Source: Gemmatimonadaceae bacterium (GTDB lineage Bacteria > Gemmatimonadota > Gemmatimonadetes > Gemmatimonadales > Gemmatimonadaceae). From it: 6,839 nucleotides of DNA. The notes beneath the pieces are model-generated. The model was not told the origin of the DNA. It worked only from the letters and a program-made list of their open reading frames with translations, and made no database searches. This document shows positions 1 to 6,839 of the stretch, piece by piece. The DNA is taken from contig JADGQU010000121.1 of assembly GCA_017881545.1 (NCBI GenBank), positions 1 to 6,839 on the forward strand, written 5' to 3'. Position 1 is the stretch's first letter. Every line of letters begins with the position of its first letter. A program made the translations under genes and the position numbers.

Positions 1-26
1 CCCGGCGCCGCCGGCGCGAACATCAG
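1..26 (-). pseudogene. In-frame continuation of the DUF899 gene beyond its TAG, running off the window
   Basis: Read on the minus strand in the same frame immediately after the TAG, these bases encode LMFAPAAPG. This matches the family segment that normally follows the HFW/HFY..E position (E-L-L-F-A-P-x-E-P-G in homologues as I remember them). The tail of the gene is therefore still present and in frame, and only one codon, expected GAG, reads TAG. The rest of the C-terminus lies outside the window, so its integrity cannot be judged. Confidence 0.65.
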
Positions 27-596
27 CTACGTGTTATAGAAGTGGGCAATCTTGCCGTTCCTCCGGACGAACACGTTCAGGGCCGGCATCTGGTCGCCCT
101 TGGCGTTCTCACCCTGATAGTCGTGGTTGTAGGTTGATCCCGCGGACGACAGGATTCGCAGGTTGCGCCAGCCCCGCTCCCTGGCGAACTCGCGAATGCG
201 CTCGATCGGAGACTTCGCGACGATTGCCAGGCTCGCCCGCTGCGCCACGTGCGGCGCCTCTCCGTCCAGGCCATCTATTATTGACGTGCACGAGGGGCAG
301 GGACGGGCCATCTCGGGCCCGTACATGAAGCTGTAGAGGATCAGCGTATCCTTTCCATCGGCGAAGAGCTCCGACATCCGCACCGTGCGCTTACTGGCGT
401 TGCCATTTCCGCCCACGATCTCCTCGAAGGGGTAGTCCTGTGGGACCTCCCCTCCGAGTGGCAGGGTTCGCCGTTGGGCGGCCACGGACTCGATTGCTCG
501 CCTCAGCTCGGACTCGGCGTCGAGCAGCTTGTCCCGGGCCGCCCGGTAGTAGTCCGATTCGCCCGGGAAACGGACTTCGTGCTTTGAGCTCGGCAT
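27..596 (-). CDS. DUF899 family thioredoxin-like protein, apparently truncated by a premature TAG
   Basis: Predicted cytoplasmic thioredoxin-fold protein of the DUF899 family; no member of this subgroup has a biochemical role I can name. Visible signs are the N-terminal helix with YYRAARDKLLDAESELRRAI (residues 16-35), the QRRTLPLGGEVPQDY stretch (41-55), a beta strand LILYSFMYGPEM (85-96) leading into a redox-type CPSC motif (C100, C103), then AKSPIERI (127-134), GWRNLRILSSAG (142-153) and NVFVRRNGKIAHF (174-186). The start is the ATG at 594-596, preceded by GGAGG four bases upstream. The frame ends after HFYNT at a TAG (27-29). Family members I know continue here with a Glu and then LLFAP..PG and an HVDLIWPLWN-type C-terminus, and usually exceed 220 residues; this one has 189. 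No signal peptide or membrane segment. It stands divergent to the topoisomerase gene. Family call is firm; whether the short product works is doubtful. Confidence 0.88.
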   Translation of the reverse strand: MPSSKHEVRFPGESDYYRAARDKLLDAESELRRAIESVAAQRRTLPLGGEVPQDYPFEEIVGGNGNASKRTVRMSELFADGKDTLILYSFMYGPEMARPCPSCTSIIDGLDGEAPHVAQRASLAIVAKSPIERIREFARERGWRNLRILSSAGSTYNHDYQGENAKGDQMPALNVFVRRNGKIAHFYNT

Positions 597-600
597 CTTT

Positions 601-605
601 CCTCC
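601..605 (-). promoter_or_regulatory. Shine-Dalgarno site of the DUF899 gene
   Basis: On the minus strand GGAGG is followed by AAAG and then the ATG at 594-596. This short four-base spacing fixes the start. The same GGAGG-AAAG arrangement recurs in front of the topoisomerase gene at 860-868, which makes it a useful internal reference for start choice in this genome. Confidence 0.75.
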
Positions 606-667
606 ACGGGGTGGAAACTCGCCCTATGCCTGAAAATTGAACGCGGAGCGCTCGCGCTCGCTACTGG

Positions 668-693
668 GCGCGCCCGGCCAACGGCGGGCGTGC
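668..693. repeat. GC-rich inverted repeat / hairpin in the divergent spacer
   Basis: The left arm is at 668-676 and the right arm at 685-693, giving nine pairs including one G-U, around the loop GCCAACGG. No U-run follows on either strand, so it is not an intrinsic terminator. It could be an operator dyad or mRNA structure in a 5' leader, or simply chance in GC-rich DNA. Confidence 0.4.
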
Positions 694-744
694 CGTTCTG
701 CCCCGGATCGAAGGCGAACGGGGGGTGGCCCTACACGCAGTCCA

Positions 745-758
745 GCGCGCCGGCGCGC
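745..758. repeat. Perfect 14-base palindrome GCGCGCCGGCGCGC next to an A6 tract
   Basis: The two 7-base halves are exactly self-complementary with no spacer. The plus strand continues with AAAAAA (759-764). Polarity is wrong for a terminator: on the plus strand the tract is A rather than T, and on the minus strand the T-run precedes the dyad. A protein-binding dyad in the divergent promoter region is possible but unproven. Confidence 0.5.
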
Positions 759-858
759 AAAAAACAGTTGCCGCCGCGCCGCCGTCTCGTCCATATGTGA
801 CGCCCCGCCTCTTACCGTCTTGCGGCATGAGGCGTGACCACTGAGCGTGCGATGTTCG

Positions 859-864
859 AGGAGG
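859..864 (+). promoter_or_regulatory. Strong Shine-Dalgarno AGGAGG upstream of topoisomerase IB, positioned for a CTG start at 869
   Basis: AGGAGG is followed by AAAG and then CTG at 869-871, in the topoisomerase frame. The spacing equals that of the DUF899 ribosome site. The first in-frame ATG (896) is 31 bases past the site, which is too far for normal initiation, and no other purine-rich site precedes that ATG. Confidence 0.6.
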
Positions 865-895
865 AAAGCTGGGCCAGTCTGTCTCTCAGGAATAC

Positions 896-2059
896 ATGGG
901 GTCCGCCGCAGCCGCGGGCCTCAGATATGTCACCGATGCGATGCCGGGAATTCGCCGTCACCGCCACGGCCGCGGCTTCACGTTCATAGGTCCCGATGGT
1001 GTCGTGATCAAGTCGCGCGAAGCTCTCCATCGACTACACGCGCTGGTGATTCCCCCGGCGTGGACGGACGTCTGGATCTGCTCCCACGAGGACGGCCACC
1101 TGCAGGTGACGGCCCGCGATGCGCGCGGCCGCAAGCAGTATCGCTACCATCCCCATTTTCGCAAGCACCGCGACGGAACCAAATTCGAGCGGATGTTCGA
1201 GCTCAGCGACGTGCTGTGGAAGATCCGAGAGCGCGTCGAGTCCGACATCGCGAAAGAGGGATTCGATCGCGACAAGATCATGGCGACGGTGGTATGGCTG
1301 CTGGAGACGACGCTGATCCGAATCGGATCGGACGAATACAGGAAATCCAACAAGTCCTTTGGTCTCACCACCCTGCGCCGCCGGCACGTCGCCGTCGTGG
1401 GATCCGAGCTTCGCTTCGAGTTTCGCGGAAAGAGCGGAATTCAGCACGCCGTCTCGGTCACCGACAAACGCATCGCGCACATCGTGCAGCGCTGTCAGGC
1501 GATCCGTGGCGAGGAGCTGTTCAAGTACCTCGACGACGATGGCAAGCGTCAGGAAGTCGACGCGGAAGATGTGAACAAATATCTGCAGGATGTCACAGGA
1601 CGCGAAATCACCGCCAAGGACTTCCGCACCTGGGCCGGGACGATGCTCGTGGCGGAAGCGCTGCGCGCGATGGGACCGGCGAACTCCAAGCGCGAGGCCG
1701 AGAAGAACATCGTGGCGGCGGTCGATGTGACCGCCAAGAGGCTCGGCAACACTCGCAGCGTCTGCCGCAAGTACTACATCCACCCGGCGCTCATCGAAGC
1801 GTACCTGGAAGGCTCGGTTCTACCCCCGCTGCCTGAGCGCCACTGGAATAAGCGCAAGACTATAGGCCCGACTCTTCGTCAGCACGAGATGGATGTGCTC
1901 GCGTTCATCAAGGCGAGGCTCAAGCCGAAGACCAAGCGTGCCGCCGCTGCCGCTGCAACCCGCACCGCAAAGTCGGAAGAAACCCCTGCCACAGCGCCGG
2001 CCGAAAGCGAGAGCGACGTGCCTCGAAGGTCTCGCGAGCTGAAGGCGACGGGCTCCTAG
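896..2059 (+). CDS. DNA topoisomerase IB (bacterial, pox-like type IB)
   Basis: Relaxes positive and negative supercoils by nicking one strand through a 3'-phosphotyrosine link, needing neither ATP nor metal. The N-terminal DNA-binding domain covers about residues 1-85 (AGLRYV 7-12, IPPAWTDVWIC 52-62, GRDARGRKQYRYHP-like 73-86); the catalytic domain follows to about 310. The catalytic set is complete: R142 (IRIGSDEY), K179 (FRGKSG), R244 (KDFRTWAG), N285 (LGNT) and nucleophile Y294 (KYYIHP). Asn in place of the eukaryotic/pox His is normal for bacterial members such as the Deinococcus enzyme. Residues about 341-387 are a low-complexity Ala/Lys/Glu tail, likely disordered. The ATG at 896 is the conservative start; a CTG at 869 with a well-placed AGGAGG would add nine residues and may be the real one (upstream in-frame stop TGA at 842). 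It converges on the HNH gene, the stop codons sharing CTAG. Function is near certain; only the start is open. Confidence 0.95.
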   Translation: MGSAAAAGLRYVTDAMPGIRRHRHGRGFTFIGPDGVVIKSREALHRLHALVIPPAWTDVWICSHEDGHLQVTARDARGRKQYRYHPHFRKHRDGTKFERMFELSDVLWKIRERVESDIAKEGFDRDKIMATVVWLLETTLIRIGSDEYRKSNKSFGLTTLRRRHVAVVGSELRFEFRGKSGIQHAVSVTDKRIAHIVQRCQAIRGEELFKYLDDDGKRQEVDAEDVNKYLQDVTGREITAKDFRTWAGTMLVAEALRAMGPANSKREAEKNIVAAVDVTAKRLGNTRSVCRKYYIHPALIEAYLEGSVLPPLPERHWNKRKTIGPTLRQHEMDVLAFIKARLKPKTKRAAAAAATRTAKSEETPATAPAESESDVPRRSRELKATGS

Positions 2060-2505
2060 TCCAGGTAAGGATAGTCCGGATCGGAGAGCCGCTCTGCCCG
2101 CGCAGACGCTTCCGGTCCCGCAATTTCCCTCGCAAGGTCGAGAAGCATCGGACTCAGATGGCCCCCGTAGCGCAGCAGACTCGCCGCGCGCGCCCGTCGC
2201 GCCAGCAGGAACGCCAGGAATGGCTGATCGGCCTTGAGCGCGTTGCACGCCGGGCACGCGAGCACGAGGTTGTCGCGGCGATCGAACGCCGTCTTGCCCT
2301 TTCGCGGCGTCACGTGATCCATCGTGATCGATTTCGAGCTGACGCGACGCTCGCAGTACGCGCACACCGGTCCGTGCCGATCGAGGAGCCACTGTCGCGT
2401 CTCCATGTACGCGTTGCGGCTCGTCGGCAGCGATGTGTGCTGTTGCGCGGGGCGGCGCACCCCGCGCTTACGCGGCTTGCGTGACCTTCTTCGTGGTGGA
2501 GTCAA
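2056..2505 (-). CDS. Small HNH endonuclease domain protein; N-terminus uncertain, possible frameshift
   Basis: An HNH nuclease of the zinc-ribbon type (McrA/HNH 5-like), presumed to cut DNA with one metal ion; its target is unknown. Visible motifs are CAYC (C48, C51), TMDHVTPRKGK (D63, H64), DNLVLACPACNALKAD (N79, C84, C87, N88, K91). The two CxxC pairs would hold structural zinc, H64 is the general base, and N79/N88 sit where HNH residues fall. A basic N-terminus (RRRSRKPRKRGVRR) and the segment TSRNAYMETRQWLL (28-41) precede the nuclease core. The listed start is a TTG at 2503-2505 without a clear ribosome site; GTG at codon 16 or ATG at codon 34 are alternatives. Better, an upstream ATG frame (2468-2524) may be the true N-terminus displaced by a small indel. 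The gene stands alone, convergent with topoisomerase IB, with no methyltransferase or intron around it, so I do not assign restriction or homing activity. Confidence 0.85.
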   Translation of the reverse strand: MTPPRRRSRKPRKRGVRRPAQQHTSLPTSRNAYMETRQWLLDRHGPVCAYCERRVSSKSITMDHVTPRKGKTAFDRRDNLVLACPACNALKADQPFLAFLLARRARAASLLRYGGHLSPMLLDLAREIAGPEASARAERLSDPDYPYLD

Positions 2506-2524
2506 ATCGGACGGGTTGGTTCAT
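2468..2524 (-). pseudogene. Candidate true N-terminal segment of the HNH gene, in a shifted frame
   Basis: On the minus strand an ATG at 2522-2524 opens MNQPVRFDSTTKKVTQAA and meets TAA at 2468-2470, inside the HNH reading frame. The HNH frame resumes there as RKRGVRRPAQQH. Restoring one CG pair in the GCCGCG run, or skipping the T of TAA, would join both into a protein of about 155-156 residues with a normal ATG start. The segment reads like ordinary protein and starts more naturally than the TTG frame, but I cannot confirm it against homologues, and no strong Shine-Dalgarno precedes the ATG. Confidence 0.4.
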
Positions 2525-2657
2525 GGTGCCATCGGTACAACCGGAACGATAGCATTGCTCGCACCCTCTCTGCCAGCGCGGGGTTCCGTTTCATGCGCTG
2601 CTGGATGTTGGTGCGGCGCTAGATGCTCACTCCGCGGCGCGTTAGCTTTTCGCTCCA

Positions 2658-4208
<1,551 letters not shown>

Positions 4209-4241
4209 TGGATCGAGAGCGCAGGCTCTGATGTCCTGATG
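4209..4241 (+). promoter_or_regulatory. Intercistronic region with two-codon mini-ORF overlapping the accC start
   Basis: Between the pccB stop and accC lies a 30-base gap. It contains a five-pair hairpin AGAGC-GCAG-GCTCT (4216-4229) and then ATG-TCC-TGA (4231-4239), whose stop overlaps the accC ATG (4239) as TGATG. A weak GCAGG at 4221-4225 is spaced for the mini-ORF ATG rather than for accC. Seen: the overlap. Inferred: a start-stop minicistron could feed ribosomes into accC by re-initiation and balance the two subunits. Confidence 0.35.
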
Positions 4242-5771
4242 TTCAAAAAGGTTCTCATCGCGAATCGTGGCGAGATCGCCCTGCGCGTCATTCGCGCGTG
4301 CCAGGAGCTCGGGATAAAAACGGTCGCGGTATATAGCGAAGCCGACGTGCGCGCGCCGCACGTACGCGAAGCGGACGAGGCAGTTCTGATCGGCCCGCCG
4401 CCCTCGAGTCAGAGCTACCTGCTCGGCGACAAGATCATCGAAGCCGCGAAGTTGACGAGCGCCGAAGCCATTCATCCCGGCTACGGTTTTCTCTCGGAAC
4501 GCGAGTGGTTCGCGCGAGCGGTTCGCGATGCTGGACTTGTCTGGATCGGGCCGCCCGCAGAGGCGATCGCGGCGATGGGAAGCAAGACCGCCGCGCGAAC
4601 GCTCGCCGTCAAGCACGGAGTTCCGGTTGTCCCGGGAACGACCGAGCCCCTGGAGAACGCGAAGGAAGCCGAGAAGATCGCGAAGAAGTTCGGGTATCCG
4701 GTGCTGCTCAAGGCTGCGGCGGGCGGCGGCGGAAAGGGGATGCGCGTGGTCTCGGAGCCGAAAGAGCTGGCGGGCGCGCTCGAGGCGGCGCGGCGGGAAG
4801 CGAAGAGCGCATTCGGCGACGACGCAGTGTATCTCGAGAAGTTCGTCGCGCGGCCCAGGCACGTCGAGATTCAGGTGCTCGCCGATTCGCACGGCAACGT
4901 CCTCTCGCTGGGCGAGCGGGAATGCTCGGTCCAGCGCCGGCATCAGAAGATGATCGAAGAGTCTCCGAGCGTCGCCGTCACTCCGGAGCTGCGAAGAAAG
5001 ATGGGCGAGACTGCCGTGCGCGCGGCGCGGGCCGCGGGGTACGTGAATGCCGGCACCTGCGAGTTTCTTCTCGACCAGAGTGGTGAGTTTTATTTCCTGG
5101 AGATGAACACCCGGCTCCAGGTCGAGCATCCCGTGACCGAGTTGGTGACCGGAATCGACATTGTGCAGTGGCAGCTTCGAATTGCGGCGGGTGAGATGCT
5201 CCCGTTCAGGCAGGAGGACATCGCGCCACACGGCTGGGCGATGGAGTGCCGCATCACCAGCGAAGACGCGTCCAACAATTTCCTGCCATCGACCGGGCGA
5301 ATTCACCATCTGCATTTGCCGAGCGGGCCGGGAGTGCGCTGGGATGGCGGCGTGGAATCGGGGAGCGAGATCGGCTTGTACTACGATCCGATGCTCGCCA
5401 AGCTCATCGTCTGGGGCGCCGACCGGGAGCAGGCGGTCACCCGGATGCGCCGGGCTCTGGTCGATCTGATTATCCTGGGCGTGGAAACGTCGCGCGACTT
5501 CCACATTCGGCTGATGGACGACGACGAGTTTCAGCGCGGGGCCATCGACATCCAGTGGCTGGAGCGGCGGCTAGCGTCCATTCTCGAGCGTCCGCCGCGC
5601 GAGGAATCGGTCCGAGTGGCGGCGATCGCGGGCGCTCTGCTGGCGGAGCGCGACAGGGGAGCGCGTGCGGTCTCGACCACCGGGGTCGGGGCAGGTGTGC
5701 CGGCCAGGGGCAGCGATGCTGCGCTCGATTCGTGGAAGCAGGCTGCGCGCACCGAGAGTCTGCGCGACTGA
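4239..5771 (+). CDS. accC: Acetyl-/propionyl-CoA carboxylase, biotin carboxylase subunit
   Basis: ATP-dependent carboxylation of the biotin carried on a BCCP protein, the first half-reaction of acyl-CoA carboxylase. An ATP-grasp enzyme with biotin-carboxylase N-domain (from KKVLIANRGEIA, 3-14, through HPGYGFLSE, 79-87), ATP-grasp core and C-terminal domain. Catalytic residues sit almost exactly at E. coli AccC numbering: K116, K158, glycine loop GGGGKGM (162-168), H208 (RHVEIQV), K237 (RRHQK), E275, E288/N290/R292 in LEMNTRLQVEHP, and R338. E. coli AccC ends near residue 449; here residues about 450-510 form an extra Ala/Arg-rich tail ending in SWKQAARTESLRD. That tail lacks any biotinyl MKM motif, so the carrier must be a separate gene not present in this window. 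Start is the ATG at 4239 overlapping a mini-ORF stop; the gene ends in TGA overlapping the next ATG. Together with pccB it makes the enzymatic core of the complex. Confidence 0.96.
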   Translation: MFKKVLIANRGEIALRVIRACQELGIKTVAVYSEADVRAPHVREADEAVLIGPPPSSQSYLLGDKIIEAAKLTSAEAIHPGYGFLSEREWFARAVRDAGLVWIGPPAEAIAAMGSKTAARTLAVKHGVPVVPGTTEPLENAKEAEKIAKKFGYPVLLKAAAGGGGKGMRVVSEPKELAGALEAARREAKSAFGDDAVYLEKFVARPRHVEIQVLADSHGNVLSLGERECSVQRRHQKMIEESPSVAVTPELRRKMGETAVRAARAAGYVNAGTCEFLLDQSGEFYFLEMNTRLQVEHPVTELVTGIDIVQWQLRIAAGEMLPFRQEDIAPHGWAMECRITSEDASNNFLPSTGRIHHLHLPSGPGVRWDGGVESGSEIGLYYDPMLAKLIVWGADREQAVTRMRRALVDLIILGVETSRDFHIRLMDDDEFQRGAIDIQWLERRLASILERPPREESVRVAAIAGALLAERDRGARAVSTTGVGAGVPARGSDAALDSWKQAARTESLRD

Positions 5772-5773
5772 TG
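5769..5773 (+). promoter_or_regulatory. TGATG stop/start overlap coupling accC to the RNA methyltransferase
   Basis: TGA of accC (5769-5771) shares its A with ATG of the methyltransferase (5771-5773). One-base overlaps of this kind usually mean the downstream gene is translated by terminating ribosomes, so the methyltransferase should be co-expressed with the carboxylase subunits. Confidence 0.7.
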
Positions 5774-6839
5774 GCCGCCGTCAGCGTCTCAATCGAATCG
5801 ATCGCCGCCGGCGGAGACGGCGTCGGCCGGAGCAATGGGCTCGTCGTTTTCGTTCCGCGCACGGCGCCCGGCGACGTCGTGACGGCGCAGATCTCGGGCA
5901 AGGGACATTTCGCGCGCGGCACGCTCAGAAGCATCGCGTCTCCGTCTTCCGTTCGGATCGATCCGCCTTGTCCCCATTACACGAGAGACAACTGCGGCGG
6001 CTGCCAACTCCAGCACATGACGTACGACTCCCAGCTGGCGGCCAAGCAGGTGATCATCCGCGATTCCGTGCAGCGTATTGGGAAGCGCATCGTCGACGCG
6101 CCTCCCATCGAGCGCAGTCCAAAGGAGTGGCGCTATCGAAATAAGCTCACGCTCGCGATACGCCGTCGCGGAGCGCGCTGGATCGCGGGGCTTCATCCGT
6201 ATGACGATCCGTCGCGAATCTTTCCGCTCGCGGACTGTCCGATCACTGACAGTCGCGTCGTCGCGGCGTGGCGCGAGATCATGGAAGCTGATGCCTATTT
6301 TCCGGACGCGAAGGAGCTGCGCGGGAGCGTCCGCATCACGAATGGCGGTCCGACTTTCGTGATGATGGGCGGACAGAGCTGGGCGGCGCGCGACCAATTT
6401 TCCGCCGCGGTTCCGTCGATCTCGGCCGTGTGGTGGGAGCCAGCCGATGAAAAACCGCGTCGACTTCTATATGACAAGCGTCAGGATCGCGATCCGAGCG
6501 CCTCATTCGCGCAGGTGAATGCGGAGGTGGCTGAGATTCTTCGCGCGTACGTGCTGGACCGTGCCCGTGCGTACGAGCCGCGCACTGTGATCGATGCGTA
6601 CGCAGGCGCCGGCCACACCGCGATTGCACTCGCCGAGCAGGGTGTAACCGTGACCGCGATCGAGCTCGATCCTGATGCGTCCACATGGTCGGCATCGAGG
6701 CTCGCGGAGCCGTCACGCGCGATTCGGGCGAGAGTGGAGGACGCGCTGGCGGGACTTCTCCCCGCAGATCTGGTGATACTCAATCCGCCGCGCGCCGGCG
6801 TCGACGCGCGCGTGACGGCGACGCTGGAGGCGGAAATGG
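5771..6839 (+). CDS. TrmA/RlmD-family RNA (uracil-5-)-methyltransferase, 3' end beyond the window
   Basis: S-adenosylmethionine-dependent C5 methylation of a uridine in 23S rRNA (RlmC/RlmD type) or tRNA (TrmA type). The 356 visible residues show an N-terminal TRAM RNA-binding domain (about 1-55: SIESIAAGGDGVGR, FVPRTAPGDVV), a 4Fe-4S set C67, C75, C78 and C156 (CPHYTRDNCGGCQLQH and ADCPITD), the family FAQVN motif (246-250), the SAM loop VIDAYAGAGHT (273-282), IELD (297-300) and motif IV ILNPPRAG (336-343). Asn in NPPR occurs in RlmC-type members too. The nucleophilic Cys of the SCNP-type motif and the general-base Glu are past the right edge and unseen. The iron-sulphur cysteines argue for an rRNA enzyme over TrmA. 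The ATG at 5771 overlaps the accC stop (TGATG), implying translational coupling; only a weak GAGAG (5754-5758) lies upstream, inside accC. The frame is open to the window end with no defect. Confidence 0.92.
   Translation, partial: MAAVSVSIESIAAGGDGVGRSNGLVVFVPRTAPGDVVTAQISGKGHFARGTLRSIASPSSVRIDPPCPHYTRDNCGGCQLQHMTYDSQLAAKQVIIRDSVQRIGKRIVDAPPIERSPKEWRYRNKLTLAIRRRGARWIAGLHPYDDPSRIFPLADCPITDSRVVAAWREIMEADAYFPDAKELRGSVRITNGGPTFVMMGGQSWAARDQFSAAVPSISAVWWEPADEKPRRLLYDKRQDRDPSASFAQVNAEVAEILRAYVLDRARAYEPRTVIDAYAGAGHTAIALAEQGVTVTAIELDPDASTWSASRLAEPSRAIRARVEDALAGLLPADLVILNPPRAGVDARVTATLEAEM

Larger units (their letters stand above)
606..858. other. Divergent intergenic spacer with two GC-rich dyads, no gene seen
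   Basis: This spacer between the divergent DUF899 and topoisomerase genes must carry both promoters, but I cannot pick convincing -35/-10 boxes on either strand. It holds an imperfect hairpin at 668-693 (arms GCGCGCCCG and CGGGCGTGC, one G-U pair, eight-base loop) and a perfect 14-base palindrome GCGCGCCGGCGCGC at 745-758 followed by six A. Short open frames here have no recognisable protein features. No tRNA-like T-loop or other RNA signature was noticed. Confidence 0.55.

Noticed and set aside
745..764. Palindrome plus A-run as an intrinsic terminator
   Set aside because: On the plus strand the tract is A rather than T, and on the minus strand the T-run comes before the dyad. No upstream gene on either strand ends here.
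1748..1753. Asn in place of catalytic His in topoisomerase IB as a sign of inactivity
   Set aside because: Bacterial type IB enzymes such as that of Deinococcus naturally use Asn here, and the other four catalytic residues are intact at matching spacing.
1034..1783. 249-codon minus-strand frame opposite topoisomerase IB
   Set aside because: Antisense shadow of a clearly conserved gene, with no motif and no ribosome site.
847..1836. 329-codon plus-strand frame starting at GTG 847, nearer to the AGGAGG region
   Set aside because: It is out of frame with topoisomerase IB and reads as Arg/Ser/Pro-rich shadow. The AGGAGG lies inside it, not before its start.
2523..2543. Adjacent small dyads ATGGTGCCAT and CGGT-ACA-ACCG upstream of the HNH gene
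   Set aside because: Arms of only four bases. Too short to separate from chance without conservation data.
2560..2577. Minus-strand CTGGCAGAGAGGGTGC resembling a sigma-54 -24/-12 element before the HNH gene
   Set aside because: GG and GC are correctly spaced, but the flanking consensus bases are partly wrong, and such matches are expected by chance in GC-rich DNA. No enhancer-type regulator context.
6776..6800. NPPR instead of DPPR in the methyltransferase as a lost catalytic residue
   Set aside because: Asn is found at this motif position in RlmC-type enzymes, so it is ordinary family variation.

Overview
The window is a GC-rich, gene-dense stretch of bacterial chromosome with housekeeping and accessory genes. 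I see no phage, transposon, CRISPR or RNA-gene signature. The gene content (a DUF899 protein, a bacterial topoisomerase IB, a small HNH nuclease, and a two-gene acyl-CoA carboxylase followed by an rRNA uracil methyltransferase) and the protein style fit a soil-type high-GC lineage. Gemmatimonadota is my best guess, but this is an inference from protein style and not a proven assignment.

Left part (1-2505). A DUF899 thioredoxin-like gene reads leftwards. Its frame is closed by an in-frame TAG, yet family-like sequence continues past that codon to the window edge, so the gene looks nonsense-truncated. A GC-rich divergent spacer of about 270 bases separates it from topoisomerase IB, which reads rightwards. 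All five catalytic residues of topoisomerase IB are present, but its ribosome site is correctly placed for a CTG codon and not for the first ATG. An HNH endonuclease gene converges on topoisomerase IB, and the two stop codons share the tetranucleotide CTAG. The HNH reading frame has no convincing own start. A well-formed ATG frame immediately upstream runs into a stop at the point where the HNH frame takes over, which suggests a small frameshift.

The spacer 2525-2657 (133 bases) holds the upstream region of both the HNH gene (minus) and the carboxylase operon (plus). I see no confident promoter, RNA or terminator in it.

Right part (2658-6839). Three genes on the plus strand are packed as an apparent operon. 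The first is a PccB-type carboxyltransferase beta subunit. After a 30-base gap containing a two-codon mini-ORF comes an AccC-type biotin carboxylase with a C-terminal extension but no biotin-carrier domain. The third is a TrmA/RlmD-family 23S rRNA/tRNA uracil-C5 methyltransferase, joined to accC by a TGATG stop/start overlap and cut by the right edge of the window. The first two would carboxylate acetyl-/propionyl-CoA together with a biotin carrier protein encoded outside the window. The methyltransferase is functionally unrelated and seems to be translationally coupled to them.

I did not find a convincing new multi-gene system. The points worth a second look are the start/stop irregularities concentrated in the left 2.5 kb and the coupling arrangements in the right-hand operon.
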